Shown here: piece after piece, positions 11,700-21,399 of the stretch | How positions within the stretch are numbered: position 1 is the first letter of the stretch | Layout: each line of letters opens with the position of its first letter | DNA from: Pleurodeles waltl | Lineage: Eukaryota > Chordata > Amphibia > Caudata > Salamandridae | Reading direction: 5' to 3' | Assembly: GCF_031143425.1 (NCBI RefSeq) | Contig: NC_090447.1 | Span: forward strand, 845,623,760 to 845,687,759 | Length of the DNA stretch: 64,000 nt | The notes under the pieces: generated by a model | The model's input: the letters and a program-made list of their open reading frames with translations, nothing else | Database searches by the model: none | What the model was told of the DNA's origin: nothing | Program-made: the position numbers and the translations under genes

Positions 11700-14664
11700 T
11701 GTAGGAGGCTGGCCTGGTTTGTAGTGGGTACCTTGGGTACTTACACCTTATACCAGGTACAATTATCCCTTATTAGTGAAATGTAGTAGTGTTCTAGTAG
11801 CTTAGGCTGATAGAGGTAGCTTTAGCAGAGCAGCTTAGGCTGAACTAGGAGACATGCAAAGCTCATGCAATACCATTTACAGTTACACAGTACTTATACA
11901 TAAGTAAAGACAATACTCAAAGTTACCAAAAATAAAGGTATTTATTTGGGTGACACAGTACCAAAAATATCTTAGAGACAATACTCCTTCTGGAAGTAAG
12001 TATTACACACAATATATACACAAGACACCAAAATTAGACAAGTAAATAGTCATAGAACAGTGCAAACAATAGGAAATGCTACAGAGTGTAATGGGAGAAA
12101 ATAGGTCTAGGGGCAACACAAACCATATACTAAGAAAGTGGAATGCGAATCACGACTTCCCCCCTAGACAAGTGTAGTGTGTGCAGAATCGCTGGCAGAG
12201 TAAGAATACAGTAAAGGTAAGTAAATTACCCCAACCCAGAGCCCAGAAAAGCACGAGTAAAGTACTGAAAGTTTCCTTAGGACACACTACTCCTCGTGAT
12301 TGGGATATTGCAGTAGCAAACCAAGTCTGCAAACAACAACTGCTGGGTTCCTGGACCTGAAGATCTGCAAAAGAAGAGGACCAAGTCCAGAAGTCAAAAG
12401 AAGTTCCAGGAAGGACAAGAGCCCCTGCCAACCCAGAAGAGTGTGCAAAAGAGTCCCTGGTTAGTCCAAGACTGCAGAAATGAACCTAGGAAGATGACAG
12501 CGGGTTGCTTCATGATGCAAAAGATGTCCCACGACGTGAAGATGGACGCAGACGTGATTTTGTGTTGGAAGTTGCCAACAAGCCTTGGTTACATAAAAAG
12601 TGCATTTTGTGTCAAAATGGTGCTGGGTGGACCCAGGAGGGACCTGGGGGCCTCAACTCTGTATGAGGAGGAAGAGGGGGCTTTCAGCACTTTTGAGAGC
12701 CCTGGAATGCCAGGCAGCACCCACGGGAGTCCCAGGATGCGGGGGACAAATGAGGTGCAAAATGCGGTTGTGCAGCACAACAAAGGAAGGTCCCACGCCG
12801 CTGGAGAACAACTCAGCAAGTTGAGCATCGCAGGGTGGAGTGCAGGGGATCTGGGCTAGGCTGTGCATAAAGGGATTTTGAAAATAGGGCACAAAGGCCT
12901 GAGGATGTGAAGAAGATGCAGTACACTGGGGTACCATTGCTCTCAGGGAACTCACGGTCTTACCTCCTCCAAATTGCGTCAGCAGGACATCAGGACAGTC
13001 TATGTCGATGGTGTCCAACCTCTGTGTCCTTAGGAGCATGCTGGTTGCTGCAGCAGGAGTCCAAAGGTACCAGTCATGTCTTGGAAGGTACCTGCTTGAG
13101 CAGGGGATTGACTCCTTCACCGCACAGGAGATTTTTTTCGGTCCTTCTGGTGCATGATGAAGACAGGGGTCCACAGAGCGTGCACACCGTGGAAACTGTT
13201 GCAGTTCCTGGCTGGAGCTGAAGTTGCAGAGAAAAAGTATCCCTTGTGGATACTTTTTTGCTGTTACAGCGGTTCCTGGAGCAGGCTGTGGTTAATCCGA
13301 GGTCAGAGGATGAAGTAGTAGTTGCAGAGTATTCCTGAAGGAAACTTGCAAGCAGACTCTGAAGAGAACCCACAGGAGAGGCCCTAAATAGCCCTGAGAG
13401 GGGGATTGGCTACCTTATCAGGTATGGACCTATCAGGAGGGGTCTCTGATGTCACCTGCTGGCACTGGCCACTCAGAGCCCCCCAGAGTGCCCCCACACC
13501 TTGCAAAGCAAGACGGCTGAAGTCTGGGACACAGTGGAGGAGCCCTGGGCACCACTCCTAGGGTGGTGATGGACAGGGGAGTGGTCACTCCCTTTCCTTT
13601 GTCCAGTTTTGCATCAGAGCAGGGGACAAGTGGTTCCTGAACCAGTGTGTACTGGCTTATGCAAGGAGGGCACCATCTGTGCCCTTCAAAGCATTTCCAG
13701 AGATTGGGGGAGGCTATCCCTCCCCAGCCTGTAACACCTATTTCCAAGGGGAGATGGTGTAGCACCCTGCTCTCAGAGGAAATGCTTTGTTTTGCCTTCC
13801 TGGGACTGGGCTGCCCAGACCCCAGGAGGGCAGAACCCTGTCTGTGAGGTGGCAGCAGCTGTAGCTGCAGTGCAAGCCTCAGAGAGCTAGTTTGGCAGTA
13901 CTGGGGGTACATTGTGGAGCATCCAGGATGCATGGAATTGGCTCCCCAATACCAAATTTGGAATGGGGGGACAATTACATGATAATAGACATGGTACATG
14001 GCCATATTCGGAGTTACCATTGTGAAGCTACATATAGGTATTGACCTATATGTAGTTCACGCGTGTAATGGTGTCCCGAACTCACAAAGTCCCGAGAAAT
14101 GGCCCTGAACTATGTGGGGGCACATTTGCTAGTGCAAGGGTGCCCTCACACTTAGTAACTTTGCACCTAACCTTCAGCAAGTGAGAGTTAGACATATAGG
14201 TGACTTATAAGTTACTTAAGTGCAGTGAAAATGGCTGTGAAATAATGTGTGCGTTATTTCACACAGGCTGCAATGGCAGGCCTGTGAAAGGGTTTGTCTG
14301 AGCTCCCTATGGGTGGCAAAAGAAATGCTGCAGCCCATATGGATCTCCTGGAACTCCAATGCCCTGGGTACCTAGGTACCATATACTAGGGGCTTATAAG
14401 GGGGTCCAGTGTGCCAATTGAAATTGGTAAATGAAGTCACTAGCCTACAGTGACAAATTTAAAAGCAGAGCGAGCATAAGCACTGAGGTTCTGATTAGCA
14501 GAGCCTCAGTGACACAGTCAAGCACTATACAGACACACACATTAGGCCATAAATTATGAGCAATGGGGTACTGACCAGCAGGATCCCAGTGAGACAGGCA
14601 AAAACATTTTGACATACAGGTAAAAATGGGGGTAACATGCCAAGGAAGATGGTACTTTCCTATA
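11700..14664 (+). mobile_element. LTR-like family B element, 2,965 bp, TSD AGCAC
   Basis: The element begins TGTAGGAGGCTGGCC and ends ACTTTCCTATA. The termini are short inverted repeats (TGTAGGA against TATAGGA read from the other strand), a TG...CA type with one mutated base at the right end. The 5 bases before it (11,695-11,699, AGCAC) recur exactly after it (14,665-14,669). Such termini with a 5-bp duplication are typical of LTR retrotransposon integration, so this is best read as a very long solo LTR or an unusual non-autonomous element. There are no gag, pol or integrase frames. The interior contains AATAAA-bearing AT-rich DNA near the left end and G-rich DNA from about 12,600. Confidence 0.7.
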
Positions 14665-15120
14665 AGCACTCAAAGGCACTCCTCCTCCTCCTCCTTCAGT
14701 AGCATGGCCATATGGACTCTGCAGCCCCCCTGACAGCACTGCAAGGTGTCCCATACTGCAGGGATCAAAAATGTGCTACAAAGCACTCAAGGGCACGTCT
14801 TCTTCTGCCCCTCCCCCTTCAGCAGCATGACCTTGTGGACTCTGCAGTCCTCATGACAGCCCAGTAATTTGTGCCATGCCACAGGGATCAAAATGTGCTA
14901 TAAAATGCTCATGGGCACTTTTCCTTCTGCCCCTCCTCCTTCAGCAGTGTCACCTTGTGGACTCTGCAGTCCACCTAACAGCACAGCAAGGCTTCCCTGA
15001 TTATGGGAATCAAAAACAAGTTATAAAGCCCTCAAGGGCACTCCTCCTTCTGCCCCTCCTCCTTAAGCACCGTGCCCTTGTGGACTCTGCAGTCCCCCTG
15101 AAATCACAGCAAGTACCTGT
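14665..15120. repeat. ~120-bp satellite, right portion
   Basis: About four units of the satellite that is interrupted at 11,700 lie here. The recurring phrases are GGGATCAAAAA, CTACAAAGCACTCAAGGGCAC, CTTCTGCCCCTCC and TTGTGGACTCTGCAGTCC, at a spacing of about 118-122 bases. Units differ by roughly 10-15%. Short ORFs across the array are consequences of the repeat. Confidence 0.7.
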
Positions 15121-15416
15121 TGAGATGATTAATAGATTACCTTCAATGTGCTCTGGTATGAGGCATATATAGTGTAGTGTCAACTATGATGCCTCAACAT
15201 AAAGGAAGTTGGGAGTTTAAAACCATTATCAAATATAGAGTATCTTTAAGTATACATGAGTTACAATGTGTACTTTTATCTGGGGATAGCCTCTTGTTGT
15301 AAAAAGTGGATTTTTAGGTCCCTTTTCCTTGTCAATTAAATGTTTAAGCAGGTGACCTGAACTTTAAGGTCACTTCCAGTTTCACGGACGTCACTTGTGC
15401 CAAAATGGTTACCCAC
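15121..15416. other. Non-coding spacer
   Basis: AT-rich sequence between the satellite and the next MITE-like block. I see no gene, RNA or repeat boundary here. Confidence 0.4.
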
Positions 15417-16060
15417 TTTGGCCCATATTTAATGCTAAATGATAGAGCGTGCAGTGCCGTGCTCCATCATTTTCACAACGTAGTGATGCGCTGTATTTAA
15501 TTGAATACGGTGCACCCCTTTGTTGTCCCCTGCGCTGGCGCTACATTGAGCTGCCTAGCACCAAAGCAGGCATCCTTGCACCATTGTGCAAGGATGTCTG
15601 CTTTGAGAGTTTTGATTGCTTATGTGTGGGACTAATGGCGATTTGGCAATTCTGCACACAGAAGTGCCAAAGCATCAATTTGAAATGATTTGAAATGATT
15701 GTTTGTGTGCAGGAAGGGACACCTTGCAGCACACATAGAAAAAGCAAAATATGAGGAGGAATAAAAGTATTCCTCCTTGTTGCGCCTTGCTAATGTCACC
15801 CCTGTGGGGGTGTTAGATTTTGGCGCTGCCTCAGGTTTACGAAAACTTGTAAATCTGAGGCAGAGTCAAAATGCAATGGGGGTTAGTGTGGCATGCCCAC
15901 AGCAATGCCCGCTGCAAGCCCCTTCCACACAAAGGACTGCGTGTGAAGGGGCCGTATTTACATGGTGGCATTAAGCCAGAAAAAGTGGCTTAATGCCACT
16001 TTGTAAATAAGGCACAGGGCATTGCACCACCGGAGCATCACGAAAAATGACACGCTGGTG
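15417..16060. mobile_element. Palindrome-rich MITE (GGCCCATATTTAA left end)
   Basis: It begins GGCCCATATTTAATGC and contains successive hairpins: GCATCCTTGCACCATTGTGC with its partner GCACAATGG/GCAAGGATG, an AATAAAAGTATTCCTCC-type inverted pair, CTGCCTCAGGTTTACG with CGTAAATCTGAGGCAG-like partner, and AAGCCAGAAAAAGTGGCTTAATGCC. Similar architecture occurs at 39,976-40,510 and 55,660-56,140. The right terminus is unclear. No coding capacity. Confidence 0.5.
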
Positions 16061-16780
16061 GCTTCCCCAATAAAGAACTCTGTTTGAAGAAAACCCCACT
16101 GGAGTTCCAATTATTTGTTATGCAGATTGAAGCAGGAAATGTCTCTATGAATGAGAACTGCCAGGGTGTAGTCAGCCACTGGTTGTGTCATGGTGGAGCA
16201 GTGACTTTAATCCTTTAGCAACAAAGTATATTTAATTATAGTTACATATTTTTTAAGGACATGGTGCAGTAATTTTTCCCAAATTCAGGGGGAGATTTAC
16301 TAACATTTTGCTCTGGGTTAGCGTTACAACTGTGGCGTTAACCAGCAAGGCACAAAATGTTTTTTTACTAATTTACTTTCAATCAAGATTTGTGATGCAT
16401 CTTACCCCATTGCCAGGCATCAGGCCAAAGTACATAACCAGGATGTTGACCTTCTGATGTTTTTAGGATTGACAGGATTGAGAAGAGTGTGCATGATAGA
16501 GACAGAGAGAGGAAACTCAGAATTAAAAAAACGGAATATATCATTCTGCTGGGTAGCAAATCCCCTGGAGGATTGAATGAGGATGAAGAACTATATGTGC
16601 ACATCAGCTAATGTGGTATCAGTTTGGCTTGCAGGCATCCGGTTATTGGGAATTTTCTCTTCTCCACTTCCCTCTTCTCCTCTCCTTTTCCTCCTCTCCC
16701 CCTTCCCATTCTCTGCTAACCACACAGTACTCTGACTCTGTGCCTTCCGGGGCTTGTTTATATTGTTTATATTTGAATGC
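16061..16780. other. Repeat-derived DNA, no gene recognised
   Basis: The sequence includes a GATTTACTAACATTTTGC / GTTTTTTTACTAATTTAC near-inverted pair around 16,290-16,380 that looks like another small MITE remnant. The rest is low-complexity and pyrimidine-rich (16,650-16,720). No convincing coding frame. Confidence 0.35.
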
Positions 16781-17060
16781 CAGCCCCAGGGACCACCACC
16801 TCCGTGGGGCTCTAGTTAAATATAATGCAGGGAGGGCAGTACATCCCCCTGCAGCCCTGGGCACCACCACCATCCCAGGGTTTGTTTCTATTTGAATGCA
16901 GGGAGACCACAAGCACCCTCTGCAGCACCGGGGACCACGACCTCCCCAGGGAAAACATGGAAAAAAAACGAAAGGGGGGCTATTTCGGACACCTGCAGCC
17001 CAGGGGACCACCACGTTCCCGGGGCAATACACATTGGGGGGGGTGGTGCTGCCCCCCTCA
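16781..17060. repeat. Imperfect short-period tandem repeat with GGGACCACCACCTCCC motif
   Basis: Three to four imperfect units contain CAGGGACCACCACCTCC, a (G)GGGCT or GGGTTTG phrase, ATTTGAATGCAGGGAG and CCCTGCAGC. The period is irregular (about 70-110 bases). ORFs on both strands through it are Gly/Pro-rich translations of the repeat and not recognised proteins. Confidence 0.5.
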
Positions 17061-17129
17061 AGGAGACATTGATGGCCCTGGGGCTGCCATCCCCCAGGTC
17101 TGGCTCCTGCTATGTCCAAGGGTGCCCAT

Positions 17130-17480
17130 CTCCAAGACATAGCTGTTTGCCTTTTCCTGGTCGGAGCTGATAGCTCCCACCAAGAAAAAGCAAACATAGT
17201 CCACTTCTGGAAAGTGAGAGCTGTCGAACAGCTCTCACTTACAGAATGCAGAGTTTTCCTCTGTCTTTCCTGCATGCAAATATGCGTGTGGGAAAGACAG
17301 ATGAAAACATTGCTCCTGCAAGCAGGGAGCTGCTATTAAAAGCCGCTCTCTGCTTGGTGGTGCAGTGCCAGCTATTGCAGGATGCAGGGAGCCGACTAGG
17401 ACCGCAGGGGCCTTCAGGCTCACCCCGCGGTCCTGGCACTCTCTCTCTGTTTTCCATCCCATTTTAGGGTGGAAGAGAGA
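17130..17480. repeat. Chain of short palindromes (MITE-like)
   Basis: Several hairpins lie in succession: AAGTGAGAGCTGT with a 3-base loop and its exact complement at about 17,213-17,241; TTTGCCTTTTCCTGGTCGGAGCTGATAG paired imperfectly with the following CCACCAAGAAAAAGCAAAC; and a CTGTCTTTCC / GGAAAGACAG pair around 17,260-17,300. No coding capacity is assigned. Confidence 0.5.
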
Positions 17481-18004
17481 GAGAGACAGAGATTATTATT
17501 GCAATGGTCTCTCTGTGCAATAACTTTAAAGAGTAAGAGTAGCAAGAGGCTTGGGACAAGTGTTATATTTACGTTTGGATACAGAGAGGAACAAAGTCAC
17601 TTCTGGGCTAATGGTCAAGGTCTTGTGCTGAAAGGTCAAACCCTAGTATCACTTGGAAATGTATTTGTTTATTTACTGGTGTTTTAACTGTTAAACCTTC
17701 CTGGTGATGGAACATTGATATTTCTTTCTAATCATATGTGCAGCTTTGACTGTCATAGTTATGTCTGGAAAGGAGTCACCTATGGTCTGAAGGTTCCAGC
17801 CACAGACCCTCACACTGAAACTTGAGGGTTTTTCTCCAGGTGTGCCCGTGGTCATTTTCCTTCTTTAATTTCTTTTAAACTTCAAAAGTTTAAGGTTCAT
17901 ACTGAAAAGTAATCTCACAACATTTAATTGACAAATAAATTTTTCTTTTCAATTTGTCCAAAAATATCTAGTTCTAAGTATATCATCCATCAAAGCCTAA
18001 AAAA

Positions 18005-18009
<5 letters not shown>
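17481..18009. other. AT-rich non-coding spacer
   Basis: I see no gene or recognisable repeat boundary in this interval. It leads into the CT-repeat microsatellite. Confidence 0.4.
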
Positions 18010-18044
<35 letters not shown>

Positions 18045-18440
18045 CCTCCCTCTCTCTCTCTCTCTCTCTATCTCTCACTCTCTTTCTCTCTCTTTCAATC
18101 TCTTTCTCCCACTCGCACACCCACTCAGGCCCTTACGCACCCACTCACAGACCCAGTCAGACACTCATGCACCCATTCACATACCAACTCAGACCCTCGT
18201 GCACCCACTCACAGCCCCACTCAGACCCTCAGCACCCAGTCACAGACCCACTCAAACACTCACACACCCACTCACAGACCTACTCAGACTCTCACACATC
18301 TCTCACAGACCTGTTGAAATCCCCATGCACCCACTCACAGGCCTGCTTAGACACTGACACATCCACTAAGGCACTGATGCACATGCTCTCACAGCCACTC
18401 TCACCCCCAGATACACCCTCTCACACCCAGAGAGACAGGC
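18010..18440. repeat. (CT)n microsatellite followed by CACTCACAGACC minisatellite
   Basis: 18,010-18,110 is a nearly pure CT run. 18,115-18,430 repeats a 24-26-base unit built on CACCCACTCACAGACCCACT with CAGACACTCA variants. The open frames here are simple-sequence translations (Leu/Ser, then Thr/His-rich). Confidence 0.85.
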
Positions 18441-18669
18441 TGCAGGCAGCTACCACCACACAAGGCCATAGGGCTGTGCGCAGCATGGGGTTGGGTGGTT
18501 AGGGGGGTTGGCTGCTGGGTCTGGCTGCAGGCCAGGCCTTGCAGGCACTCCCTGCTGCACACAGGTGAAGGCCATGCCCGTGGCAAGGTTGGGTGTTTAT
18601 AGGGGGTTGGCCTCAGGCCAACCACTGCCACGCATGGCCGAAGACTGTGCATAGCAGTGGTTGGAGTAA

Positions 18670-18870
18670 CGTATAGTAATGAAAATTACTATACACTAAA
18701 AAACCCATAGAAATTCACTAAAAAAACAAATGACACACAGATGTTATGGTTAAGAAGTAGAATTTTAAAAAACATAGAAATTCACTGGAAAAACCAAAGG
18801 TTACAGGGACATTATAGTTTAAACGTACAAAACCATAGAAATTCACCTGTTTTAGTTAGAGTTATCTCAA
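18670..18870. repeat. Short ~65-70-bp tandem repeat
   Basis: The phrase CATAGAAATTCAC recurs three times (about 18,706, 18,774 and 18,833) with the intervening AAAACCAAA..ACA and TTATGGTTAAG / TTATAGTTTAA variants. This is a short degenerate tandem repeat. Confidence 0.5.
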
Positions 18871-20595
18871 GGAACTATAACTCGTGACCTAAGGTAACTA
18901 TAACTCGCACACTCGCCATGCACTGCTATTTTCCCCAAAAAATTAAGCACTCATGACATCTTTGATAACATCACTGATAATATCAATGTCATTCTTGCAA
19001 TAACATTTTTTATAAAAAAAACTGTGCATGGAGAGGACCCATTGCTGGTCTCCGATCCATGTAAAAATCTTTTCAACATATTTTCTAAGGGTTTAGTAGT
19101 CGTGAGAAGTGTTTACACTCATTAATTTATTTAGAGTTTGGTGCAGATGGTTTTAATTTGCAACACTGATGGAGTACCATCCCTGCCAAACTCACAGTCC
19201 GTCCACCTCTAAATCTGTGGCCGGCCCTTACTGCAGCTTCACTACAGACTTACTCCTCCGATAGCCCATTTGAGTACAGATTTTCAGAGGTTAGCCACCC
19301 AACCTCCCACCCAATTTAGAGTGGGTGATCTAATTACTTTTTTTCTGTCCTACACAGCTAGGTAAAATCTGGTGGTGAGAGAGGGTACAAAATAATAAAG
19401 ACCAGCACACACTGGTAGAAAACTCTCATGGTGTGGGGATCATCAGTTTTTCGTTTTTTCAAAAACAAACTCCCACTTTGGGTGTTTATTTAAAAAAAAT
19501 GAGAACTGTGTAAAACGTTTGAGGAGCGGAAACCCTGTTTGGCAATACCATTTGTCAAACATTTACAACAGTGACTAGGAACCATGTGGTGACAGTTTGC
19601 AAGGCTGGTGGGCAACTCTAGACTTGACCGAGGGAGGTCCTTCAGGTTGGTGTTGGAGTAGAGTGGACACTGTACAATGAGCTATCTTGTGTTACTTTTT
19701 CTTGCAAAATATTTCTTGCAAATCTTTACTTACAAAGCCATGCAAATCGACATTTGAATGCTTAAAAAAAATTGATTTTGTGTTGGGCTGCTTTAAAAAA
19801 GTAATGCAACCAAGATTCAAAATGTTTGGAAATCTGTACCCATGTAAATATAGGTTTGCTTAAAATACATGGGTGGGTGCATGGGAATGCCCATGCACCA
19901 CCAGTTAAATGCCTATGTTTCACAACATACTGCAAGGCAACACAATCAGCTATGTTACATTACTTTTTCATAAAAAGCTATGCAAATTGACATTTGCATG
20001 ATTTTTTAAATGCCAAGATATATTTAAGGTCCTGATCCAAAGCATAAGCAAGTTAAAACCTCTTAGAGAAATAAGGATGACAAGAAAAACCAACACAGGT
20101 ATAGCAGACTAGACTGAGCGCCCTCAGACCCTACTACCACGTCAATAATGTCTTCATTCGGGGGTGTTACAACCCAAACAACCCCCTTAAGCCTGAAGGT
20201 GAATCAAGTCTATGCATCCTTGTTATTCAGTACCACAACCTTCTGCAGCACTGATGGCATCATCTGAGCAAATGTTTGGCCCCCATCACTTATTAATTAT
20301 AAATTAGCACTGCCATGAAGTTTTAAGGTCACAGCTTACCAGACAGCCCACCTGTCTGGTTTGCTAAAGACTTCTTGGGGACTTTCAGAAAGTTGACCTA
20401 GGAATGCATTCTGCCCGTTGATTGCCACTGCCTTTGTGGTTTGTAACTCATATTTTCAGTTTACTATTTGCTGGCTTTATTTTTTATAGGCTCTCTGGTT
20501 TCAACTCGTCCTTCCCGTTCCCTAGTCCATGTATACTGTATCCTTCCATAAACTCCCTTTCTGTAAACAGGCCTTTAAATCTTCTTCTTCTCTTG
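18871..20595. other. AT-rich intergenic DNA, nothing recognised
   Basis: No coding sequence, RNA gene or definable mobile element is visible. Two similar phrases around AAATTGACATTTG(C/A)ATG (about 19,746 and 19,986) suggest a diverged duplication of some 240 bases. Confidence 0.4.
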
Positions 20596-21015
20596 TCACA
20601 TTTGCACTCGATCACAACATTCACAACTAATGGGCAAAGTTAGTTGACTGTTTCCCTACATGGATAAACCAGTCTGTGTCCAAAATGGAAACGTCACAGG
20701 GCTACTGTCAGAATATAAAGGAAAAACATTCTTATGGAAGAGGAAGCCGCACACACATATTTGTGTCATGCTTCATCATCGGCAACCTCTCCCCACCCTG
20801 GTAGGATGGGCCCTGACAGGAGGGAGTTCCTATATAAAAACTACTGGACAAGGACCAGATCCCAATTGATTAAAAATAACTTGAGGTGTACAGGTGTGTC
20901 ACCTTTATTAGTGGGATCCTCAGGTATATCTGAAAACTGGGTTGAGGTGTACTTTTGAGGTCAATGGCTCAACCTGTCTCCTTTAGCCAACATATTTCTG
21001 CCCTACTAAGCAGCC
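20596..21015 (+). repeat. Left part of interrupted repeat family P (TATA-bearing)
   Basis: This stretch matches, on the opposite strand, 45,775 down to about 45,324, including GGGCAAAG, TTTCCCTA(C/T)ATGGATAAA, TTTGTGTCATGCTTCATCAT, CCACCCTGGTAGGA, GACAGGAGGGAGTTC and TATATAAAAACTA. It continues after the piggyBac element at 36,511-37,419. TATATAAAA near 20,832 resembles a core promoter TATA box, but no transcript can be inferred. The family identity (LTR, DIRS or other) is unknown. Confidence 0.7.
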
Positions 21016-21019
21016 TTAA

Positions 21020-21103
21020 CCCCTTCTGTGCCGCAGACGTAGTGGTTACGTCCTGCGGCTCAGTGCTGCTGTGCCGAGGACGTAACCACTACGTCCTCGG
21101 CAC
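21020..21103. repeat. piggyBac left terminus with nested palindromes
   Basis: The terminus CCCCTTCTGTGCCG is followed by an imperfect palindrome (21,031-21,058, CCGCAGACGTA...TACGTCCTGCGG). A perfect one follows at 21,071-21,103: 14-base arms GTGCCGAGGACGTA around ACCAC. Both share the ACGTA..TACGT core, so the end carries repeated potential transposase-binding sites. The second copy has diverged versions at 56,747-56,816. Confidence 0.7.
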
Positions 21104-21303
21104 ACAGCCCAGAGGGAGCGCTCTCGCTCCCTCTGTGTGCTTCCCCCCACCCCCCAAAGTCAGGGATGGAAGGGGAAGCCATTTGCTTCCTGTGCGGCGA
21201 ACGGAGAAGAGGTGAGTTCCTCTTCCCGGTGGGTGGGGGGTTTGGGCTAAAGAGGCACCGGGGGAAAGGAAAGGCTTTTCCTTTCCCCCGGTGTCTCTTT
21301 GAG

Positions 21304-21346
21304 CATTCCTGCTGCCCGATCGCATTGCGATCGGGCAGCAGGAATG
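21304..21346. repeat. Perfect 43-bp palindrome inside the piggyBac element
   Basis: The arms are 21 bases each (CATTCCTGCTGCCCGATCGC plus one base) around a single central T, with no mismatches. The second copy keeps it at about 57,089-57,131, with a changed centre. A neighbouring GGGGGAAAGGAAAGG / CCTTTCCCCC inverted pair precedes it at about 21,260-21,292. Confidence 0.85.
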
Positions 21347-21399
21347 CCCACTAGACGCCAGGGATTTTCTTTTTTTTGTTTCACTTTCTTGTTTCTGTG

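Noticed and set aside
12653..14020. Minus-strand ORFs of 173 and 195 aa inside the family-B element
   Set aside because: No recognisable domain; they run through low-complexity G-rich DNA of a gene-less LTR-like repeat.
16643..17275. 210-aa minus-strand ORF near 16.6-17.3 kb
   Set aside because: It overlaps a short tandem repeat and hairpins. Its composition reflects the GGGACCACCACC-type unit and no family is recognised.
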